Positions 44,993-54,338 are shown, numbered from the stretch's first letter. The stretch: 64,000 bases of DNA from Aquabacterium sp. (GCA_030654395.1 JAURXM010000095.1:62001-126000); one strand, 5' to 3'. The notes: generated by a model not told the origin, from the letters alone. Translations and numbers: made by a program.

Positions 44993-45709
44993 TCAAGGGG
45001 CGTTCAACTGTGCCAATCTCTCTGGCGTGCCGACATCCACCCAGGGGCCCGTGTAAACCTGAGCCGTCAGCCGGCCCGCATCAATGGCGCGATCAAGGCA
45101 GGGGCGCAGGGCCGCTTTGTCGCCTACGCGGATGCCATCGACCATGGCTGCACGGTACAAGCCAATGGTCGAGTAGGTGAATGTCTCGGTGTGGAGCAGT
45201 GACGCTGGCTTGCGCTGCACATGGCCCGTATCAGCTAAGGCGAAGTCGCCCTGAGGGACGTGGGCCGGATTGCTGACCAGCCAGAGATGCGCCAAGGCGG
45301 TGCTGTTGGCAAAGCCGTCAGCGGTCAGTGGATCAAAGTGAAACCCGGGCACGAACACATCGCCTGCCAACACCCAAAAGGCGTCGCCCAGCAGGGGCAG
45401 TGCTTTGGCGATGCCGCCAGCGGTTTCAAGCGCACCGCCGTGGTCGCGTGTTTCCATCGAGTAGTCAATGTGCAGGCCCCAGCGTGCGCCATCACCCAGC
45501 AAGGCCGGGAACTGGTCCTCAAGGTAGGCCGTGTTGATCACCACATGGCGCACGCCATCACGGGCCAGTGCTTCTAGGTGCCATTCGATTAAGGGCTTGC
45601 CTTTGACCTTGAGCAAGGGCTTGGGTGTGGTGTCAGTCAAAGGCCGCATGCGTTCGCCGCGGCCAGCAGCCAAGATCAGGGCGGGTAGTTGGTGTTGAAC
45701 CAAGTTCAT
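44993..45709 (-). CDS. murU: N-acetylmuramate 1-phosphate uridylyltransferase-like nucleotidyltransferase
   Basis: 238 residues. NTP-transferase signature ALILAAGRGERMRPLTDTTPKPLLKVKGKPLIEWHL (in parts), VINTAYLEDQFPALLG, WVLAGDVFVPG and GPWVDVGTPERLAQLN. MurU works in the peptidoglycan recycling shortcut that bypasses de novo UDP-MurNAc synthesis. Its usual partner kinase AmgK is not beside it. It overlaps the end of the upstream iron-transport ATPase gene by four bases. Confidence 0.82.
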   Translation of the reverse strand: MNLVQHQLPALILAAGRGERMRPLTDTTPKPLLKVKGKPLIEWHLEALARDGVRHVVINTAYLEDQFPALLGDGARWGLHIDYSMETRDHGGALETAGGIAKALPLLGDAFWVLAGDVFVPGFHFDPLTADGFANSTALAHLWLVSNPAHVPQGDFALADTGHVQRKPASLLHTETFTYSTIGLYRAAMVDGIRVGDKAALRPCLDRAIDAGRLTAQVYTGPWVDVGTPERLAQLNAP

Positions 45710-46821
45710 GCTGCGACTTCCTGCTCAAACACCACCACATGGCTCATGTCGAGTTTGATACCGATGTATTCACCAATGGCATGATCGTGGTGCGATGGCA
45801 CCGTGGACAACACATGCTGGCCGGATGCCAGTGCCAGCTTGTAGAGGAAATCTGCACCACGAAAGGTCTTTTGTATGACCTTTGCCTTGATCGGACTGTC
45901 GTCGTCATGCACCACGTCGTCCGGGCGCAGCAAGACATCTACTGCAGCGCCCTTTGCAAACGGTATGGCCGCTTCGGTGTTAAACGTATTGGCTGCTTCC
46001 CCATCTTGTCCTATGCACAGACTCAACTGGTGTGGGTGCACCACCGTAGCGGGGATGAATGTGCCTTGCCCAACAAAGTTGGCCACGCGTCTGTTTGCTG
46101 GCCGGTGGTAGAGGCTGTAAGCCGAGTCCCACTGCTGAAGTTGCCCATCGGCCAAGACACCGATCACGTCAGCCATGGCGAAGGCCTCATTCTGGTCGTG
46201 CGTGACCAGTACAGCTGTGGTCCCTGTGCGCTTGAGGATGTCACGCACCTCGCCTGCTAAGCGTTCGCGCAAAGCCACGTCCAGGTTGGAGAAAGGCTCA
46301 TCCAGTAGCAGGATGCTAGGCTGGGGCGCCAGCGCACGAGCCAGTGCCACCCGTTGCTGCTGTCCACCAGACAGCTCATGTGGGAAGCGCTTGCCAGATT
46401 GGCTCAAACCGACGAGGTCCAGCACCTCTGCCACACGCTGAGTGGCATTGGTCTGGCCTTTGAGCCCAAAGCCCACGTTGTCGGCCACACTCAGGTGGGG
46501 GAACAGGGCGTAATCCTGAAACACCATACCGATGCGGCGTTTCTCAGGTGGTGTGATGCGGCCAGGCATGCTGAGCACCCGTCCGGCCAGTCGGATTTGG
46601 CCCGACGTGAGAGGCTCGAATCCGGCAATGGCCCGCAGCGCCGAGGTTTTGCCGCAGCCAGAGGGACCAAGCAGGCAGGCGATCGTGCCTTTTGGCAGCT
46701 CGAAACTGAGGTGTTTGACGATGGTGCGGTGCCCGTACTGCAGGGCTATGTTGTCGACCACCAGCCAAGGCTCTGTGTCATGCGGCAAGGTGATGGGATG
46801 GGCGGCGACTGGCTCAGTCAT
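45706..46821 (-). CDS. Ferric iron ABC transporter ATP-binding protein (FbpC-like)
   Basis: 371 residues from ATG 46821. Walker A LLGPSGCGKTSALRAIAG, Q-loop FQDYALFPHLS, signature LSGGQQQRVALARAL, Walker B ILLLDEPFSNLD and the H-loop VTHDQNEAF. The C-terminal 130 residues form a TOBE-type regulatory domain. The conserved permease gene is divergent and the binding-protein gene is 1.8 kb further on, so the three iron genes are on mixed strands. Substrate assigned from the FbpA-like neighbour. Confidence 0.85.
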   Translation of the reverse strand: MTEPVAAHPITLPHDTEPWLVVDNIALQYGHRTIVKHLSFELPKGTIACLLGPSGCGKTSALRAIAGFEPLTSGQIRLAGRVLSMPGRITPPEKRRIGMVFQDYALFPHLSVADNVGFGLKGQTNATQRVAEVLDLVGLSQSGKRFPHELSGGQQQRVALARALAPQPSILLLDEPFSNLDVALRERLAGEVRDILKRTGTTAVLVTHDQNEAFAMADVIGVLADGQLQQWDSAYSLYHRPANRRVANFVGQGTFIPATVVHPHQLSLCIGQDGEAANTFNTEAAIPFAKGAAVDVLLRPDDVVHDDDSPIKAKVIQKTFRGADFLYKLALASGQHVLSTVPSHHDHAIGEYIGIKLDMSHVVVFEQEVAA

Positions 46822-46871
46822 GGGGCATTTCAATCAACAGGCGATCGAACGATCATAATTCCGTATTGATC

Positions 46872-48560
46872 ATGAAACTGGTTACCCATTCTTTGTCCCA
46901 TCCTGCACGCAAATTAAAGACCCTTTGGCTGGGTGGTATGGCTTGGTTGGTCGGCCTGTTGGTGGCCTTGCCGGTGCTCTCTGTTGTCAGCAACGTGCTG
47001 TCGACGGGGAGCAGCGACACTTGGGCACACTTGGCGTCAACGGTCCTGCCGGACTACCTTTGGTCGACCCTGTGGTTGTGTCTCGGAGTCGGGTGTGGCA
47101 CAGCCAGCATGGGGGTGGGCGCAGCTTGGCTGGTCACCCGCTACGACTTCCCGCTGCGTAGCACGATGGAGTGGGCTCTGGTGCTGCCATTGGCTGTGCC
47201 TGGTTATGTGATGGCCTATACCTACACCGATCTGCTGCAATACGTGGGGCCGGTGCAAACGGCCTTGCGCGAAGCCTTTGGCTGGAGTCGGGCCGATTAC
47301 TGGTTCCCTGATGTGCGCTCATTGAGTGGGGCGGTCTTGCTGTTCTCACTGGTGCTCTACCCTTATGTCTACATGCTGGCGCGCACGGCTTTCATGGAGC
47401 GCGCGGGCGGCATGTTGGAAGTAGGCCGATCTATGGGGCTGGGCCCTTGGCGCAGTTTCTGGCGTGTCTCGCTGCCGCTGGCTCGGCCTGCCATCGCTGC
47501 TGGGGTGTCGCTGGCGTTGATGGAGACCTTGGCCGACTTCGGTGCGGTGTCCTATTTTGGTGTGCAGACCTTCACCACAGGTATTTACCGCGCTTGGTTC
47601 TCTCTAGGCGACCGTGTGGCAGCAGCCCAGTTGGCAACGGCCTTGCTGAGTTTTGTGATTTTGGTGCTCGCCTTTGAGCGCATCTCGCGTGGGCGCGCTC
47701 GTTTCCATGACACCACGTTGCGGCATGCGCGTTTCATGGCACACCGTCTGCGGGGCTGGCGGGCCACACTGGCCGTGCTGGCCTGTCTGATCCCCTTGGT
47801 GGCCGGCTTCATGTTGCCAGCCGGCATTTTGATGCACATGGCGGTGACAGATGGTGACGCACAGTTCGGTGAGCGCTTCATTGAACTGACCCGCAACAGC
47901 GTTACCGTGTCGGCCCTGACTGCGGCCTTGGCGGTCGCGCTTGCATTGTTCATGGGCTATGCCGCGCGCATCCATTCGTCTTCGTGGCTTGTACGCAGCG
48001 TGCACCGCGTCGCCGGGCTGGGTTATGCGCTGCCAGGCACGGTGATCGCTGTCGGGGTACTGATCCCGCTTGCACGGATCGACAACATCCTCACCGATTG
48101 GTTGGTTCGTCACGTCGATTGGCAGTCCGGTCTGCTGATGACAGGAGGCATCGCAGGTCTGGTCTATGCCTGTGTGGTGCGCTTTTTGACGCCGGCTGTG
48201 CAGTCGGTTGACGCTGGCCTGCAAAAGATCACGCCCAGCATGGACAACGCCGCACGCAGCTTGGGCTTAACGCCCGGAGCCACCTTGCGGCGTGTGCACT
48301 TTCCGTTGTTGCGAGGCAGCCTGCTGACTGCGGTGTTGCTGGTCTTCATCGATGTGATGAAGGAGCTGCCCGCGACCTTGGTGCTGCGCCCCTTCAACTT
48401 CGATACCTTAGCGACGCAAGCCTACACCTTGGCCTCTGATGAGCGTCTGGCAGAGGCATCTACTGCAGCCTTGGCCATTGTCGTGGTGGGGCTCTTACCC
48501 TTGATCGTACTCAGCCGCGAGATTGCAAAAGGTCGACAGGGTCAGGCATCAAAGCACTGA
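46872..48560 (+). CDS. Ferric iron ABC transporter permease (FbpB-like, fused)
   Basis: 562 residues from ATG 46872; the TTG two codons earlier is a weaker start. About twelve membrane helices in two homologous halves, each with an EAA-type loop: EVGRSMGLGPWRSFWRVSLPLARPAI (in the first half) and NAARSLGLTPGATLRRVHFPLLRGS (second half). The protein is the two-domain permease typical of FbpB. Divergent from the ATPase gene with a 50-base gap and convergent with the binding-protein gene. Confidence 0.88.
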   Translation: MKLVTHSLSHPARKLKTLWLGGMAWLVGLLVALPVLSVVSNVLSTGSSDTWAHLASTVLPDYLWSTLWLCLGVGCGTASMGVGAAWLVTRYDFPLRSTMEWALVLPLAVPGYVMAYTYTDLLQYVGPVQTALREAFGWSRADYWFPDVRSLSGAVLLFSLVLYPYVYMLARTAFMERAGGMLEVGRSMGLGPWRSFWRVSLPLARPAIAAGVSLALMETLADFGAVSYFGVQTFTTGIYRAWFSLGDRVAAAQLATALLSFVILVLAFERISRGRARFHDTTLRHARFMAHRLRGWRATLAVLACLIPLVAGFMLPAGILMHMAVTDGDAQFGERFIELTRNSVTVSALTAALAVALALFMGYAARIHSSSWLVRSVHRVAGLGYALPGTVIAVGVLIPLARIDNILTDWLVRHVDWQSGLLMTGGIAGLVYACVVRFLTPAVQSVDAGLQKITPSMDNAARSLGLTPGATLRRVHFPLLRGSLLTAVLLVFIDVMKELPATLVLRPFNFDTLATQAYTLASDERLAEASTAALAIVVVGLLPLIVLSREIAKGRQGQASKH

Positions 48561-48581
48561 TGGCGGCAATCGCAGTCAGGC

Positions 48582-49607
48582 TCAGCGCCAGCCAGCGCGG
48601 TCGAAGACCTTCTGCGCCTTGCTGGCATTGTTGGCCAAGGCATCCACAGACAACGTGTCGGGTTTGAACGTGCCGAGCGCTTTCAGTGCCGGGTTATTGA
48701 TTTTCACCGAGGCCACTGCGGGCCACTCGTTGTTGCCGTCTGCGAAGTAGTTTTGGGCTTTATCGCTGCTCAGGTACTCCATGAACTTGATGGCTGCCTC
48801 ACGGTGCGGTGCTGTTTTGATCACGCCTGCGCCAGATACATTGATGTGGGTGCCCCAAGTCGCTTGGTTTGGCCAGACGACGCCCAGCGCGGCTACCACT
48901 TTGAGATCCTCAGGCTTGGTCGATCGCATCAGGCGAGCCAAGTAGTAAGTGTTGGATATGGTGACGCCGCACTCGCCGGCCGCCACTGCGCGCAATTGGT
49001 CGGTGTCGCCACCTTTGGGCGCACGTGCAAAATTCTGAACCATGCCACGTGACCAAGCTTCGGTTTGCGCTTCGCCATCATGAGCGATCATCGCCGCGCC
49101 CAGTGACAGGTTGTAGGGGTGTGAGCCAGAGCGCACGCACACTTGGTTCTTCAAACGAGGGTGAGCCAAGTCGCCATAGGTCTGAACCGAGGCCGCTTTC
49201 ACGTTGGCCTTGTTGTACACGATGACACGGGCGCGGGTTGAAAACGCGATCCAATTGGGTGCGCGCAACTGAGCTGGGATGCGTGCCTGCAAAACTTTGG
49301 ATGTGATGGGCTGGAACAGTCCGGCCTTGTCAGCGATGTCCAAGCGGGCCGCATCAACCGTGATCAGGATGTCCGCAGGCGACTGCTTGCCCTCGTTTTT
49401 GATGCGCTCAAGCAACTCGTCTTCTTTGCCGTCCAGTCGATTGACCTTGATCCCTGTCTGCTTGGTGAAATCGGCGTACAGCGCTTCATCGGTCTGGTAG
49501 TGCCGAGCTGAGTAGATATTCAGCTCAGCATCAGCTGCCAAGACAGGGTTTTGGCAGGCCAGTGCGACCAAGGTGAGGCCAAAGGCGCGGTGCAGTCGTG
49601 TGCTCAT
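48582..49607 (-). CDS. Ferric iron ABC transporter periplasmic binding protein (FbpA/FutA-like)
   Basis: 341 residues. Signal peptide ends VLAA before DAELNIYSARHYQTDEALY. Iron-binding Tyr pair in SNTYYLARLM and typical segments GIKVNRLDGKEDELLERIK, SPADILITVDAARLD and AAIKFMEYLSSDKAQ. Type-II fold ferric-binding protein. A Fur-like box lies 36-54 bases before its ATG, so iron repression is expected. Convergent with the permease gene. Confidence 0.9.
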   Translation of the reverse strand: MSTRLHRAFGLTLVALACQNPVLAADAELNIYSARHYQTDEALYADFTKQTGIKVNRLDGKEDELLERIKNEGKQSPADILITVDAARLDIADKAGLFQPITSKVLQARIPAQLRAPNWIAFSTRARVIVYNKANVKAASVQTYGDLAHPRLKNQVCVRSGSHPYNLSLGAAMIAHDGEAQTEAWSRGMVQNFARAPKGGDTDQLRAVAAGECGVTISNTYYLARLMRSTKPEDLKVVAALGVVWPNQATWGTHINVSGAGVIKTAPHREAAIKFMEYLSSDKAQNYFADGNNEWPAVASVKINNPALKALGTFKPDTLSVDALANNASKAQKVFDRAGWR

Positions 49608-49642
49608 GTGAAATATTCCTGTTGCTGTTTTTATATCTTATC

Positions 49643-49661
49643 AGGAATGATTCTCATTTGC
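49643..49661 (-). promoter_or_regulatory. Fur box upstream of the FbpA-like gene
   Basis: On the minus strand GCAAATGAGAATCATTCCT matches 13 of 19 positions of the Fur consensus GATAATGATAATCATTATC, including all of the inner ATGA-AATCATT core except one base. An AT-rich -10-like run (GATATAAAAA) follows, so a bound Fur would cover the promoter. The match lies in the 64 bases between the desaturase stop and the FbpA start. Confidence 0.7.
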
Positions 49662-49671
49662 ATAAGGAATT

Positions 49672-50757
49672 TCAGGTTGCACGCATGGGCTGCAGATTGA
49701 AACGATTAGCTCGCCTGAAGGTACCAAAGTCGTTGAAGCGCACACCCATCTGGCGCATCACCTTGTGGGCGATGTCGGCATTCCATTGGCGCACGTAAAA
49801 CGGCTCTTTCACGGCAAAGTGGTGGATGGCGTGCGTGCTGCCAAAGTTAAAGCAAAACAGCTGCAAGGGCATCAACCACACGGGGTTGAGTACCTGGCAT
49901 TGCTGCATGGCGTTGCGCGCCTCCACATCACCGTAGTAGTGCATGTTCGAACTGATGAACTGGATTGAAAACGTGCGCAGCAAGCTCGGCAGCATGTACA
50001 CCACGGCAAACGTGTCCAGATAAGGTGTGAGCGAGCTCAACCACACAGGCGCATTCAAGGTCAGGCCCATCAGAGGTGCAGCCCAGCTCACGGCATGCCA
50101 GATAACCCAAGTGTGGAACAGCAAGTAGTAGACGTTGCCCAGTGGCACAAAGGCCATGGTTTGCTCCAAGGCCAACTTGGCAAACTCTTGTTTACTGGTC
50201 GGTTTTTGCGCCTTGATGTACAAGCGTGCCGCTCTGCGCATGGCCATGGGCCGCAGCACCACAGCCAAGATGTTGTCCCCCGTCATCAACAAGCGGCGCA
50301 GACCCCAAGGCTCGCCATTGGTGATGCCGCGCTCTTCAAGGTCAGACTCGGTGCCTGACACCTTGTGGTGATGCAAATGCAGTCTGCGGCGTATAAACGG
50401 GTTCACCGTGCTCGCTCTGGCCACCCAGCCCAGCCCCAGCATCAGGCTATTGGCCCAAGGCGTGGCACGGAAGTACATCTGGTGGATCAAGTCATGTTCC
50501 AACTCGTGGATGAACGAGGCAAAAATCGCGGTCACCGGTACGCACAACCACCACGGTATGGCGCCTTCGATGTACAACCAACCACTGGCGATCATGCCCA
50601 GCAGGGACACCGCCATGATGCTGGCGCCGATCGCATCTTGGTGCTTGAGCCATGGGTGGCGTGCCCGCAGATCGTCCCCAGCTTTGAGCACCACAGTGCG
50701 GATGTGATCCGCCTTTTGCGCGTCGCTCATTTTGTTCGGGTTGATGGCTTTGCTCAT
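49672..50757 (-). CDS. Membrane fatty acid desaturase
   Basis: 361 residues; GAGGAG lies before the ATG. Three His boxes: HELEHD (HExxHD), HLHHH and HAIHH, which hold the di-iron centre. About four to five membrane helices (e.g. 45-62, 72-90, and two pairs after 190). Inserts double bonds into acyl chains, possibly adjusting membrane fluidity. An AraC regulator gene lies upstream on the same strand, about 85 bases away, and probably controls it. Confidence 0.88.
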   Translation of the reverse strand: MSKAINPNKMSDAQKADHIRTVVLKAGDDLRARHPWLKHQDAIGASIMAVSLLGMIASGWLYIEGAIPWWLCVPVTAIFASFIHELEHDLIHQMYFRATPWANSLMLGLGWVARASTVNPFIRRRLHLHHHKVSGTESDLEERGITNGEPWGLRRLLMTGDNILAVVLRPMAMRRAARLYIKAQKPTSKQEFAKLALEQTMAFVPLGNVYYLLFHTWVIWHAVSWAAPLMGLTLNAPVWLSSLTPYLDTFAVVYMLPSLLRTFSIQFISSNMHYYGDVEARNAMQQCQVLNPVWLMPLQLFCFNFGSTHAIHHFAVKEPFYVRQWNADIAHKVMRQMGVRFNDFGTFRRANRFNLQPMRAT

Positions 50758-50842
50758 GGTCTCCTCGTTAAACGCATTTCAGTGGCGCCAGCGTAACGAG
50801 GATGGTCTGGTCACCGTGAGGGGTGATCAGGCCTAAAACATG

Positions 50843-51898
50843 TCAAATTGGGCCATCTGCATCTTGCTGTTGTCGCCATGCGCGTGGTGACGACCCTGAC
50901 CATTTGCTGAAAGCACGAGCGAAATTGGCAGGGTCTTCATACCCCACGGCTTGCGCCACCTGCTTGATCGCCAAGGACCGATTGGCCAGCAAACGCATGC
51001 TGTCTTGGTAGCGCGCCTTGTCCAGCAGGGTTTGAAAGCCTGTGCCTTCATCTTGTAGCCTGCGCTTGAGCGTGCGCTCCGAGAGCAACAAGGCCTGCGC
51101 CATCGCCGCGATATCCGGGTATCGACCATCGCGGCACTGCATGCGCGCCGTGACTTGGCTCGCCGTGGTTTGATCGACGACTTGCTTGGCGATTTGATTG
51201 GCGATGTCTTGCTCGCAGCGGTCGATCGCCAGCTGCATGCTCACCGTGTCTGCCGTGGCAATCGGCTCATCTAGCATCCGAGCCGGAATGCGAATTTGCT
51301 CCGCGGCTTGGTTGAAGCGGAAGAGGGGCAGTTTGTCCTTAAAGCGGGCGTAGGCAGCAGGCTCAGGATAGGTGACCCAGATCTCGCTGGTCCAACCAGA
51401 TACGCCCGGCTCCAGCCCCAGCACACGGGCAAACAGGCTGCATAGCTCTACCAGCACCATGTCCATCACCAATGAGCGCTGTGCGCCCATGGGCACGGTT
51501 TCACGCAAACTGATGATGGCTTGATCACCGACCACAGACACCTCACTGGTGAAGGTGGACACGCGCGTCTTGAAGTAGCGCTCGCTGAACTCAATGGCCT
51601 CACGCAAGGTGCCACAACTGATCAGGCCAAAGCCCACAAACCCATGTTTGGTCACTTGGCTGCGTAAACCCAATTCGTAGGCCAAGCCCGCATCGCCATC
51701 CAAGCGAAGGGCGTTGCCCAAGGCCACAGCGTACTGCCAGCCCTCAATTTGACCGCGCGGTGCTTGCAATTGAACGGCCGTGAGTTGGGTGCCCGCCAGC
51801 ACATCGGCCTCTTGATGGCCACGCTCGCGCATCAAGGTCAACAGAGATTGCCCATACGAGGTCGGGATGGTGAGGCTCTGGGGTGCAATTTGAGACAT
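50843..51898 (-). CDS. AraC family transcriptional regulator with arabinose-binding-like domain
   Basis: 351 residues from ATG 51898. The N-terminal part has the family pattern (VAGTQLT...QYAVALGNALRL; GLRSQVTKHGFVGFGLISCGTL). The C-terminal HTH pair is SERTLKRRLQDEGTGFQTLL and QVAQAVGYEDPANFARAFSKWSGSSPRAWR. Same architecture as the regulator at 5562, but only distantly similar. The downstream desaturase gene is the likely target. Confidence 0.87.
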   Translation of the reverse strand: MSQIAPQSLTIPTSYGQSLLTLMRERGHQEADVLAGTQLTAVQLQAPRGQIEGWQYAVALGNALRLDGDAGLAYELGLRSQVTKHGFVGFGLISCGTLREAIEFSERYFKTRVSTFTSEVSVVGDQAIISLRETVPMGAQRSLVMDMVLVELCSLFARVLGLEPGVSGWTSEIWVTYPEPAAYARFKDKLPLFRFNQAAEQIRIPARMLDEPIATADTVSMQLAIDRCEQDIANQIAKQVVDQTTASQVTARMQCRDGRYPDIAAMAQALLLSERTLKRRLQDEGTGFQTLLDKARYQDSMRLLANRSLAIKQVAQAVGYEDPANFARAFSKWSGSSPRAWRQQQDADGPI

Positions 51899-52062
51899 GG
51901 CAAGCAGGCCTGTGGACGATGTCACGGATTGTGGGCCCGCTCTGCTCGCTAAGGCACAACATTTCCTGCGTTAACGCTTCAAGTCTGCCCCTCAGATGCC
52001 GAAAGAATGGACTGTGAAAGCGCAATGTCATTTGCGCGCCCCTTGTCTGAGGACTCTGAACC

Positions 52063-53337
52063 ATGAAACTCACATCGCAAGTGAAGCTGTTGACCGCCGG
52101 GATGATTGCCGGTTTGATTGCCGTAAGCGCCTTGGCGCTGTCGCAAGCGCCATCTTCAGGAGCGGGCGACGCATCCAGTTGGTTGATCGCATTGAGCGCG
52201 GCGGTCTGTTTGGGGGGATCGGTCAGCGGCTGGTGGCTGTCACGCAACCTCGCTGCGCGCTTGGCTTTTGCCAAGGATCAGGCCGATGAGGTGGCATCGT
52301 TGAACCTCGTGTCCTCGCACAACGACCATGGTGACGACGAGGTCAGTGAGCTGGTTGCCGCACTCGACAGCATGCGCAAGGAGCTGTCCAGTGTGGTGTC
52401 AACCGTGCGACAGAATTCAGACAGCGTGGCCACAGCCAGCGCCGAGATCGCGATGGGTAACCAAGATCTATCCGGGCGGACTGAGCAACAAGCATCGTCC
52501 TTGCAAGAGACCGCTGCATCCATGGATCAGCTCGGATCGACTGTCAAACAAAACGCCGATAACGCCAAACAAGCCAATCAACTGGCACAAGGTGCGTCAA
52601 CCGTGGCGGCCCGTGGCGGTGATGTGGTGGCCCAAGTTGTGGACACCATGAAGGGCATCAACGACAGCTCTAAAAAGATATCTGACATCATCAGCGTGAT
52701 CGATGGCATCGCGTTTCAGACCAACATCTTGGCCTTGAACGCGGCTGTCGAAGCGGCCCGAGCCGGTGAGCAAGGCCGTGGCTTTGCTGTGGTGGCGGGT
52801 GAGGTGCGCAACTTGGCACAACGCAGCGCCGAAGCTGCCAAAGAGATCAAAAGCCTCATCAACACCAGTGTTGAGCGAGTGGAGCAAGGCTCTGGTTTGG
52901 TAGACCAAGCGGGCTCCACCATGCAAGAGATCGTCACCTCGATCAAACGCGTGTCCGACATCATTGGTGAGATCAGCGCAGCCAGCACCGAGCAAAGCAG
53001 CGGAGTAGCGCAAGTCGGCAGAGCGGTCAGTCAAATGGACCAAGCCACACAACAAAACGCGGCCTTGGTTGAAGAAAGCGCCGCTGCGGCTGAAAGCCTC
53101 AAGCACCAAGCGCAGCAACTGGTGCAAGCCGTGTCGGTCTTCAAGATCAGTGCAGGATCAACCCATAAGACGCCATCATCTGCATCAGCTGTCAAACACA
53201 GTCGGCCTGTGCAATTGTCAAAGCCTAAAACAGCCAGCCCAGCACGGGCCTTGCCTGCCATGGCTGCACCGGCTGCGGCATCTAAGCCGGCCGCCGCAGC
53301 CGCATCAACCGGTACAGATGACTGGGAAAGCTTTTAA
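52063..53337 (+). CDS. Methyl-accepting chemotaxis protein with a minimal periplasmic part
   Basis: 424 residues. Two close hydrophobic helices (about 9-28 and 40-60) leave only about ten periplasmic residues, so no sensor domain outside. A HAMP-like linker and the signalling hairpin follow, with the conserved tip [45 protein letters not shown] (in parts). The C-terminus is Ala/Pro/Lys-rich and ends DDWESF, similar to the CheR/CheB tethering pentapeptide. It probably senses internal or membrane state. No che genes adjoin. Confidence 0.92.
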   Translation: MKLTSQVKLLTAGMIAGLIAVSALALSQAPSSGAGDASSWLIALSAAVCLGGSVSGWWLSRNLAARLAFAKDQADEVASLNLVSSHNDHGDDEVSELVAALDSMRKELSSVVSTVRQNSDSVATASAEIAMGNQDLSGRTEQQASSLQETAASMDQLGSTVKQNADNAKQANQLAQGASTVAARGGDVVAQVVDTMKGINDSSKKISDIISVIDGIAFQTNILALNAAVEAARAGEQGRGFAVVAGEVRNLAQRSAEAAKEIKSLINTSVERVEQGSGLVDQAGSTMQEIVTSIKRVSDIIGEISAASTEQSSGVAQVGRAVSQMDQATQQNAALVEESAAAAESLKHQAQQLVQAVSVFKISAGSTHKTPSSASAVKHSRPVQLSKPKTASPARALPAMAAPAAASKPAAAAASTGTDDWESF

Positions 53338-53368
53338 GTTGAAATACCGCGCTCGGCCCCTCGATGTA

Positions 53369-53467
53369 GTGACACATGCCGATGCGTTAGCTATGCCGGG
53401 TATGGCCGACATCGAGTTTGAGCCGCCGCGAGTGACCATCGAAACTCGAACGGCTGATTTTTCATGA
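53369..53467 (+). pseudogene. Remnant of a VapB-type antitoxin (3' end only)
   Basis: The frame ending at the TGA at 53465-53467 reads ADALAMPGMADIEFEP, then RVTIETRTADFS, which looks like the C-terminal toxin-binding part of a VapB/FitA-type antitoxin. The DNA-binding half is missing: the sequence upstream is the chemoreceptor's end. Its stop overlaps the ATG of the toxin gene (ATGA), the usual vapBC coupling. Clearly a decayed gene; the 5' boundary is approximate. Confidence 0.6.
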
Positions 53468-53736
53468 AGTTTGTTCTCGATACCGATGTGGTATCTGAAC
53501 TGCGCAAGGTAAGACTTGGTAAGTCTGATATGAACTTGGCGGCATGGGCGCAAAGCGTTGATGCCGCCGACCTCTTTGTGTCGGCCATCACCATCATGGA
53601 ACTGGAGCTTGGCGTTCTGTCGATTGAGCGAAAGCACGCCACCCAAGGGGCCATGTTGCGCTCTTGGCTAGAGCAGCACGTCTTGCCTGAGTTCTCCGGG
53701 CGCACGCTGCCTGTGCCCGACAAGCACGGCGAGTGT
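53464..53736 (+). pseudogene. Truncated VapC/FitB-type PIN toxin
   Basis: Reads MKFVLDTDVVSELRK (first catalytic Asp), then LFVSAITIMELELGV (catalytic Glu) and LPEFSGRTLPVPD, matching the N-terminal half of FitB-like PIN RNases. After about residue 90 similarity stops; the frame stays open to 54000 with unrelated sequence. The two C-terminal acidic residues needed for metal binding are absent, so it should be inactive. Confidence 0.65.
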
Positions 53737-53745
53737 CGCCCAAGC

Positions 53746-53979
53746 TTATCGCAGACTAGGGCACTCACAGTGGTTAACGATGGAAAACTTGTCATAGTGC
53801 CCCACAGTGATTCTCACAGGCGTGCCAGGTTGCAGTGCGTCAAACCCAGCGCCCGTGACTTGACGGCTAATGGCCCAAGTTCGGCTGTTTTCATCGACAA
53901 GATAGGCCAGTCCCATCTTGGGAAGTACCTCACTGGTGGTCGCGTTTACCGTGCTTTGTCTAAGTTGCGTGAGTGTCAT
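53746..53979 (-). CDS. Small hypothetical protein antisense to the vapC remnant's run-off
   Basis: 77 residues from ATG 53979, with GGAG nine bases upstream (an ATG six bases earlier is too close to that site). Begins MTLTQLRQSTVNATTSEVLPK and has a beta-rich middle (GLAYLVDENSRTWAISRQ, TPVRITVGHYDKF) with three Cys/His near the end. No family recognised. It may be the insert that cut vapC. Coding status uncertain. Confidence 0.45.
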   Translation of the reverse strand: MTLTQLRQSTVNATTSEVLPKMGLAYLVDENSRTWAISRQVTGAGFDALQPGTPVRITVGHYDKFSIVNHCECPSLR

Positions 53980-54067
53980 GATCATTCGCTCCAGCAGTAG
54001 TTACCCCAATGTAACGAACAAATGCCGACTTGTCCGCCAATGCGATCAGAACAGAAGGTCTTTCGCT

Positions 54068-54101
54068 CCACCCCCCCCTTTTTTGAATAGGGGGGGTCTC
54101 C
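54068..54101 (-). repeat. C/G-run hairpin repeat, copy 1
   Basis: On the minus strand it reads GGAGACCCCCCC, TATTCAAAAAA, GGGGGGGGTGG: a stem of seven C with seven or more G. The same order (GGA-A-ACCCC-TATTCA-GGGGGGTGG) recurs in the opposite orientation at 54339, 240 bases away. Function unknown; a REP-like or miniature element end is possible. Confidence 0.55.
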
Positions 54102-54146
54102 AATGCCATTGGACATGATCCCTGATGTGGCGCAACGCCGGGGCAA

Positions 54147-54255
54147 TCACAGCTTGAATGACCGCACAGTCTCACTCATTTGTTCGGCCTCGTGCTTGAC
54201 CGCTTCAGATGCCCTTGCCCATTCATTGGCAGCGTTGTTCGCTCTGATTTGGTAA
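54147..54255 (-). pseudogene. Possible chemoreceptor C-terminal remnant
   Basis: Read from about 54255 to a TGA at 54147-54149 the frame gives ANNAANEWARASEAVKHEAE, then QMSETVRSFKL. This resembles the end of the methyl-accepting domain (compare [12 protein letters not shown] in the intact receptor at 52063). No start codon or upstream domain remains. Confidence 0.35.
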
Positions 54256-54287
54256 ACGCCAAATCATCGGCAAAGCGCGCGCTTTGC
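54245..54287. repeat. Two adjacent palindromes
   Basis: TGATTTGG (54245-54252) pairs with CCAAATCA (54259-54266) around a six-base loop. Four bases later 54270-54287 is an 18-base perfect palindrome, GCAAAGCGCGCGCTTTGC. They lie between the two copies of the C/G-run repeat. Confidence 0.6.
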
Positions 54288-54338
54288 TCACTCGTTGTGA
54301 TGTGACGCTGATGACTTTTGTGCCTCTTTTCGCAGCAC

